In this document: positions 60,590 to 64,000 of the stretch, piece by piece | Position numbering within the stretch: the stretch's first letter is position 1 | Layout: every line of letters starts with the position of its first letter | The notes under the pieces: model-generated | Told to the model about the DNA's origin: nothing | Database searches by the model: none | Seen by the model: only the letters and a program-made list of their open reading frames with translations | Made by a program: the position numbers and the translations under genes | Assembly (NCBI GenBank): GCA_964624145.1 | Contig: CAZUXT010000005.1 | Location: 1-64,000 of the forward strand | From: WJMT01 sp964624145 | GTDB taxonomy: Bacteria > Acidobacteriota > Aminicenantia > Aminicenantales > Aminicenantaceae | Reading direction: 5' to 3' | DNA: 64,000 bases

Positions 60590-60598
60590 GAAAAGGAT

Positions 60599-60786
60599 GA
60601 AATTCAGGTGTGGCTGGTCGTTCCCTTCAGATTTTTAACGCCATTCTCCTTCGTTTTTCTCGGCGCTTGCGTAACTCCCCCCGTCCGTGGGTCAGACATA
60701 CTCAGCATCCGGCTCTGCCGGATTCCCTCGAAAAGCCTCATCCGAAGGCTAAATCTTCAATGTCGCCACGTCCACACCTGAATTTC
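60599..60786 (-). repeat. 188-bp MITE-like element, copy B
   Basis: Reverse-oriented partner of 41698-41885, also exactly 188 bp. The terminal inverted repeats are perfect over 15 bp (GAAATTCAGGTGTGG). Most conserved are the outer 45 bp on one side and a central segment around GTCTGACCCACGGACGG. Short open frames through it are not genes. Confidence 0.85.
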
Positions 60787-60804
60787 TTGAGGATATATAA
60801 TAAG

Positions 60805-61062
60805 CCTGGTTATTCACGAGTCGAGATGGCTGCAGATGCGAGGCGCAGGGTATGAAGCTGTGGTCCTTCACCGCGAATGCCCTGTAACAATGCAGATGCT
60901 GTGAGATCGGCTCGCCCGAAGGGGAAAAGCTACCGATAATAAGATAAGAGTATAGGCATCAAGAAACATAACAATCTTATATGGTTTCTTGGAGAACTCT
61001 AAAAATGTAAAGAACAGGCAAGGTTATGAGTATGTTATCGTCAGCTTTTATGAATAACTAGG
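60805..61062. repeat. 258-bp element with 12-bp inverted ends
   Basis: The left end CCTGGTTATTCA (60805-60816) and right end TGAATAACTAGG (61051-61062) are inverted repeats with one mismatch. Inside are the 65-bp GC-rich repeat and an A/T-rich part with a perfect 8-bp hairpin (CAAGAAAC..GTTTCTTG, about 60958-60989). A left-truncated relative lies at 41890-42086. No coding frame or transposase is present. Confidence 0.65.
60864..60928 (+). repeat. 65-bp GC-rich repeat, copy 2
   Basis: Matches 41890-41954 at 61 of 65 positions in the same orientation. A short stem CTGT..GCAG here corresponds to CTGC..GCAG in copy 1, so pairing is kept. Confidence 0.85.
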
Positions 61063-61114
61063 ATTGGGCTCCCTTCAAATGATTTGACATGATTCGTATA
61101 CTTTAGATAATAAA

Positions 61115-61148
61115 CTTGGATTATTCACGTTTTTATGAATAGGCCAGG
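61115..61148 (+). repeat. Minimal palindromic repeat before the GHMP kinase gene
   Basis: CTTGGATTATTCA (61115-61127) and TGAATAGGCCAGG (61136-61148) form an imperfect palindrome with an 8-bp centre. The CAGG end lies nine bases before the ATG at 61158, in the gene's direction, and CAGGTAAG is the nearest ribosome-site-like sequence. Confidence 0.75.
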
Positions 61149-61157
61149 TAAGAAATC

Positions 61158-62243
61158 ATGGAAAAAAAGAAAATACTTGTTTCAGCTCCGGGCCGGCTGT
61201 GCCTTCTGGGAGAGCATCAGGACTATTTTGGCCTTCCGATCATAGCCGCGGCCATCAACCTGAGAATTCGCATAACCGGAACCAGAACAGATGATAAACG
61301 CATTCGATTGGAACTTCCTGACATCAATGAAAAAGATGAATTCCCTGTTGGACAGGAACTGTCCTACAGCCAGGAGAGAGATTACCTGAAAAGCGCTGTG
61401 AACATACTTCTGAGAAAAAACATCCTCCCGGGATCCGGATGGAAAGCCCGGGTCAGGGGAACCATCCCTATAAACTCCGGCACAGCCAGCTCCTCTGCAC
61501 TTGTAGTTGCCTGGATCGGTTTCCTGCTCAAAGCCTCCGGCGACGCAAGAGCATCCTCGCCTGAAGAAATCGCTGAGCTGGCTTTTCAGTCAGAAGTTAC
61601 TGAATTTAAAGAGCCGGGTGGAAAGATGGACCATTACTCTTCAGCTCTGGGCCGGGTCATCTCCATCCACTTTGAAAAAAACCTAAAAATAAATTCCTTT
61701 AAGAGCCCTCTGAAAAATTTTGTGCTCGCTGACTCTCTTATCAGAAAAAACACAACAGGAACTCTGGGCTTTATTAAATCTCATGTGCTCAAAGCTGTTT
61801 CACTCATCAAAAAGAGGATCAGTGACTTTAACCTGAAAAGCCCTCTGACCCCACCCATCAAAGAAGAAATCGAAAAGCTCCCTGAAACTGAACAAAGGCT
61901 TCTGATGGGCACTCTTATGACCAGAGACATCACAGCGCAGGGTGAATCCCTGTTCAAACAGAAAAAATTTGATCATGAAGCATTCGGAACGCTTCTCTGC
62001 CGGCAGCAGGATGTCATCAAAAATTATTTACAGATCTCATCTCCGAAAATCGATAAAATGATCGGCACGGCTCTTGATTCCGGAGCCCTGGGAGCTAAAA
62101 TTAACGGCTCCGGAGAAGGCGGCTGCATCTTTGCCTACACCCCAAATAATGCGGAACTTGTGGCCAAAAAATTGGAAAATCTGGGAGCAAAAGCGTATAT
62201 TGTTCATGTGGATAACGGAATCACAATCCAAGAGAACACATGA
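61158..62243 (+). CDS. Galactokinase-like GHMP kinase
   Basis: A 361-residue small-molecule kinase. Motif 1 is APGRLCLLGEHQDYFGLPII (about 10-29), like galactokinase's GEH.DY. Motif 2, the ATP loop, is TIPINSGTASSSALVVAWIG. GGKMDHYSSALGR carries the catalytic aspartate, and motif 3 is GAKINGSGEGGCIFAYTP. It phosphorylates a sugar or related alcohol with ATP. Galactose is possible, but no other Leloir gene is near and the signature differs from classical GalK. It is 31 bp upstream of efp. Confidence 0.82.
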   Translation: MEKKKILVSAPGRLCLLGEHQDYFGLPIIAAAINLRIRITGTRTDDKRIRLELPDINEKDEFPVGQELSYSQERDYLKSAVNILLRKNILPGSGWKARVRGTIPINSGTASSSALVVAWIGFLLKASGDARASSPEEIAELAFQSEVTEFKEPGGKMDHYSSALGRVISIHFEKNLKINSFKSPLKNFVLADSLIRKNTTGTLGFIKSHVLKAVSLIKKRISDFNLKSPLTPPIKEEIEKLPETEQRLLMGTLMTRDITAQGESLFKQKKFDHEAFGTLLCRQQDVIKNYLQISSPKIDKMIGTALDSGALGAKINGSGEGGCIFAYTPNNAELVAKKLENLGAKAYIVHVDNGITIQENT

Positions 62244-62274
62244 TCCCATTCTCAGACTCGGAGGATTAAAACAG

Positions 62275-62838
62275 ATGATCAATGCAACTCAAATACGGAG
62301 AGGAATGGTCATAGAGATCGAAGGCGAGCTCTATTCCGTGCTGGAGACATCTCATGTCACACCCGGAAAAGGGCAGGCTCTTATGCAGACAAAACTCAGA
62401 AGGCTTAAAGACCAGACCCTTCATGACTATCGATTCCGGTCAAAAGACAAAGTCGAACAAGCCTATCTGGAAGAAATAGAAATGGAGTATCTTTATAAAG
62501 AAGCCGACCATTTTATTTTTATGAATACGGAAACGTATGAACAGATAAGGCTATCCGATGAGGTTCTGGGAGATGCTGTAAATTACCTTATCCCCAATAT
62601 TGTCTTTTCCGTGGAAATGTATGAAGGAAAACCCGTCGGAGTCACCCCTCCAATGACCGTTGACTTGAGAGTAACAAAAACAGAGCCTTATCTTAAGGGA
62701 GCCACTCAAACCGCAAGCAGCAAACCAGCCACCTTAGAGACAGGAATAACCATAAACGTGCCTCAATTCATAAAGAAAGACGATATCATTCGCATAGACA
62801 CCAGAGAAGATAAATACCTGGAACGGGTCAAAAAATAA
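62275..62838 (+). CDS. efp: Elongation factor P
   Basis: A 187-residue EF-P with the KOW-like N-terminal domain (INATQIRRGMVIEIEGELYS). The tip loop THVTPGKGQALMQTKLRR has a lysine at the position modified in many bacteria. Two OB domains follow. It relieves ribosome stalling at polyproline. GGAGG 10 bases upstream fixes the ATG at 62275; a longer open frame from 62074 overlaps the kinase gene and is not expected to be used. No EpmA/EpmB or EarP modifier is in the window. Confidence 0.95.
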   Translation: MINATQIRRGMVIEIEGELYSVLETSHVTPGKGQALMQTKLRRLKDQTLHDYRFRSKDKVEQAYLEEIEMEYLYKEADHFIFMNTETYEQIRLSDEVLGDAVNYLIPNIVFSVEMYEGKPVGVTPPMTVDLRVTKTEPYLKGATQTASSKPATLETGITINVPQFIKKDDIIRIDTREDKYLERVKK

Positions 62839-64000
62839 ATGAAATCAGGGGGCGTACATAACAAACTGGTTGAAATAGATCTGACACGTTCCACCATCCA
62901 CATCCGGAAAATCAAGGATTCTCTCGTTAAAGATTACATCGGAGGAAGAGCTCTGGCCACCCGCATTTTTTTCGATGCCATAGATCCCTCATGCGATCCA
63001 CTCAGCCCAGAGAATATTGTGGTCATAGCCTCTTCTCCCCTCATAGGCACCACAGCTCCCACGGCAGCCAGAGGACATATGGTGTTTAAATCTCCCCTGA
63101 CAGGGCTGATCGGAAGTTCAAACTGCGGAGGCTCATGGGCGTATTATCTGAAATCCGCAGGATATGACGCCATCCTTATAAAAGGCAGGTCACAAAAGCC
63201 TGCCCTTATTGACATCAAACCCGAGTCCGTAAAAATCGGCGCTGCTGAGAAAGTCTGGGGACTCAATGTCCATGAGACAACGGACATCCTAACCCGTAAA
63301 AATAAACGAGCGCGTATTCTGTGTATCGGTCAAGCAGGGGAAAACTGTGTGAGATTCTCATCTGTGATGAACGATAAAAACAGGGCTTACGGCAGAGGAG
63401 GTCCCGGAGCGGTATTCGGAAGCAAGAATCTCAAAGCCATTCGTGTCCAAGGAGACAAAAAAATTGGCATAGAAAACGAGCAGGCTTTCAGAGCCGGAAA
63501 AGAACAGGCTGAATATATCATGAAAGCAGCCCCTATAACCAAAAGACTCTTGAAAGAATTGGGCACAGCCGGACTCATAAAGCTCATTAACCTTATGGAG
63601 ATGCTTCCGCATAGAAATTTCCAGGATAATGTCCACCCGGACGAGAAAATCAATGAGATCTCCGGAGAGAGAATAAAAAAAGATCTGCTCAAAAGACCGG
63701 GTGCCTGCTTTGGATGCCCCATAGCCTGCCAGCGGCACACTTCTGTAGACGGAAAAGCAGGAGAGGGGCCGGAATATGAGACCCTGGTCATGTTAGGTCC
63801 TCAATGCGGGATCTATGATTTAAAATCAATCACCAAAGCCAACTATTTATGCAATGAACTGGGGCTTGACACCATAAGTATGGGAGGAACTATTGCCTGT
63901 GTGATGGAACTCTTTGAAAAGGGCCTCATAAACAAACAGGATACAAACGGTATCCCCTTTTCCTTTGGCCGATCGGAGATCCTTGAAGAAACAATCAGGC
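62839..64000 (+). CDS. Aldehyde ferredoxin oxidoreductase (partial, C-terminus off window)
   Basis: The first 387 codons of an AOR-family tungsten-pterin enzyme. KDYIGGRALATRIFFDAI, then FKSPLTGLIGSSNCGGSWAYYLKSAGYDA, and GRGGPGAVFGSKNLKAIRV are the N-terminal pterin domain. RPGACFGCPIACQRH (about residue 290) begins the [4Fe-4S] motif. It oxidises aldehydes to acids with ferredoxin, detoxifying aldehydes formed in amino-acid fermentation. The ATG directly follows the efp stop, with only a weak ribosome site, suggesting translational coupling. The fourth cluster cysteine lies beyond the window. Confidence 0.9.
   Translation, partial: MKSGGVHNKLVEIDLTRSTIHIRKIKDSLVKDYIGGRALATRIFFDAIDPSCDPLSPENIVVIASSPLIGTTAPTAARGHMVFKSPLTGLIGSSNCGGSWAYYLKSAGYDAILIKGRSQKPALIDIKPESVKIGAAEKVWGLNVHETTDILTRKNKRARILCIGQAGENCVRFSSVMNDKNRAYGRGGPGAVFGSKNLKAIRVQGDKKIGIENEQAFRAGKEQAEYIMKAAPITKRLLKELGTAGLIKLINLMEMLPHRNFQDNVHPDEKINEISGERIKKDLLKRPGACFGCPIACQRHTSVDGKAGEGPEYETLVMLGPQCGIYDLKSITKANYLCNELGLDTISMGGTIACVMELFEKGLINKQDTNGIPFSFGRSEILEETIR

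Noticed and set aside
60494..60855. Short open frames through the 188-bp element, copy B
   Set aside because: The same repeat-derived peptides as in the 41-kb copy, and they run across the promoter of a real gene.
12764..61148. Integron attC sites as an explanation for the intergenic repeats
   Set aside because: Copies are on both strands and scattered among core genes. They lack the paired RYYYAAC/GTTRRRY core arrangement, and no integron integrase is present.
62074..62838. 254-residue extended EF-P
   Set aside because: The extra N-terminal part overlaps the GHMP kinase in another frame and lacks EF-P similarity. GGAGG sits before 62275.
1..64000. CRISPR array
   Set aside because: No regularly spaced 25-40 bp repeats and no cas genes were found. 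The repeats seen are dispersed.
1..64000. tRNA or rRNA genes
   Set aside because: No cloverleaf with a GTTCRANYC T-arm or conserved rRNA segment was recognised by eye. A covariance search would be decisive.

Overview
The window is a gene-dense bacterial chromosome segment of moderate GC. The organism looks like an anaerobic, amino-acid-fermenting Gram-negative bacterium. It has an outer membrane (BamA, OmpH/Skp, LpxA, FabZ, an LpxI-type pyrophosphatase, LolC/LolD). It also carries oxygen-sensitive redox systems: NuoE/F/G with an NfnAB-like pair, a tungsten-type aldehyde ferredoxin oxidoreductase and a B12 radical-SAM enzyme. LpxI together with RNase HIII and amino-acid catabolism would fit an uncultured Acidobacteriota/Aminicenantia-like lineage. 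That is inference from gene content; no rRNA or tRNA gene was seen to confirm it.

Layout. 0-6.5 kb: flavin reductase (partial), threonine-to-glycine degradation (tdh-like, kbl), acpS, an NhaC antiporter, pyrE and a radical-SAM gene. 6.5-7.4 kb: a graveyard holding a deleted Ser/Thr kinase fragment and an IS91-type transposase relic, bounded by a 41-bp repeat. 7.4-9.6 kb: a SpoIID/LytB-type envelope protein. 9.8-11.3 kb: an ISNCY/IS1202-like insertion sequence. 11.4-16.8 kb: a small catabolic cluster (dihydropyrimidinase, PLP decarboxylase, alanine/sodium symporter, unknown protein, hydantoin-racemase homologue). It is interspersed with a repeated motif and ends at a broken junction. 17.2-24.9 kb: a giant secreted M14 carboxypeptidase, an NtrC-type regulator, and a sigma-54-promoter operon encoding a small membrane protein and a stand-alone Fis-type HTH, followed by a LolA-like protein.

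24.9-37.4 kb (minus strand) is an envelope and housekeeping block: GNAT, crotonase, ribH, nusB, lysS, lolC/E, lolD, bamA, ompH, fabZ, lpxA, lpxI and a GnnA-like Gfo/Idh oxidoreductase. 37.6-45.3 kb: a Lon-like protease, rluB, a small beta-barrel, a repeat-filled gap, two MacB-type permeases and a pyruvate-kinase C-domain protein. 45.3-60.5 kb (minus strand) is a redox and fermentation block: AlaX, RNase HIII, CoA-transferase, NfnB-like, NfnA-like, NuoG, NuoF, NuoE, alanine dehydrogenase, Ca2+/Na+ exchanger, amidohydrolase and an RNase Z-like hydrolase. 60.5-64 kb: a second repeat-filled gap, a galactokinase-like GHMP kinase, efp and a truncated aldehyde ferredoxin oxidoreductase.

The least explained signal is a set of dispersed palindromic repeats. 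A 13-bp motif, TGAATANNNCAGG, occurs at least seven times. In every case its CAGG end faces the nearest start codon, 4-60 nt away. The same motif forms the termini of a 258-bp element near 61 kb. An 188-bp element with 15-bp inverted ends is present in two opposite-oriented copies about 19 kb apart. Its internal hairpin shows compensatory base changes.
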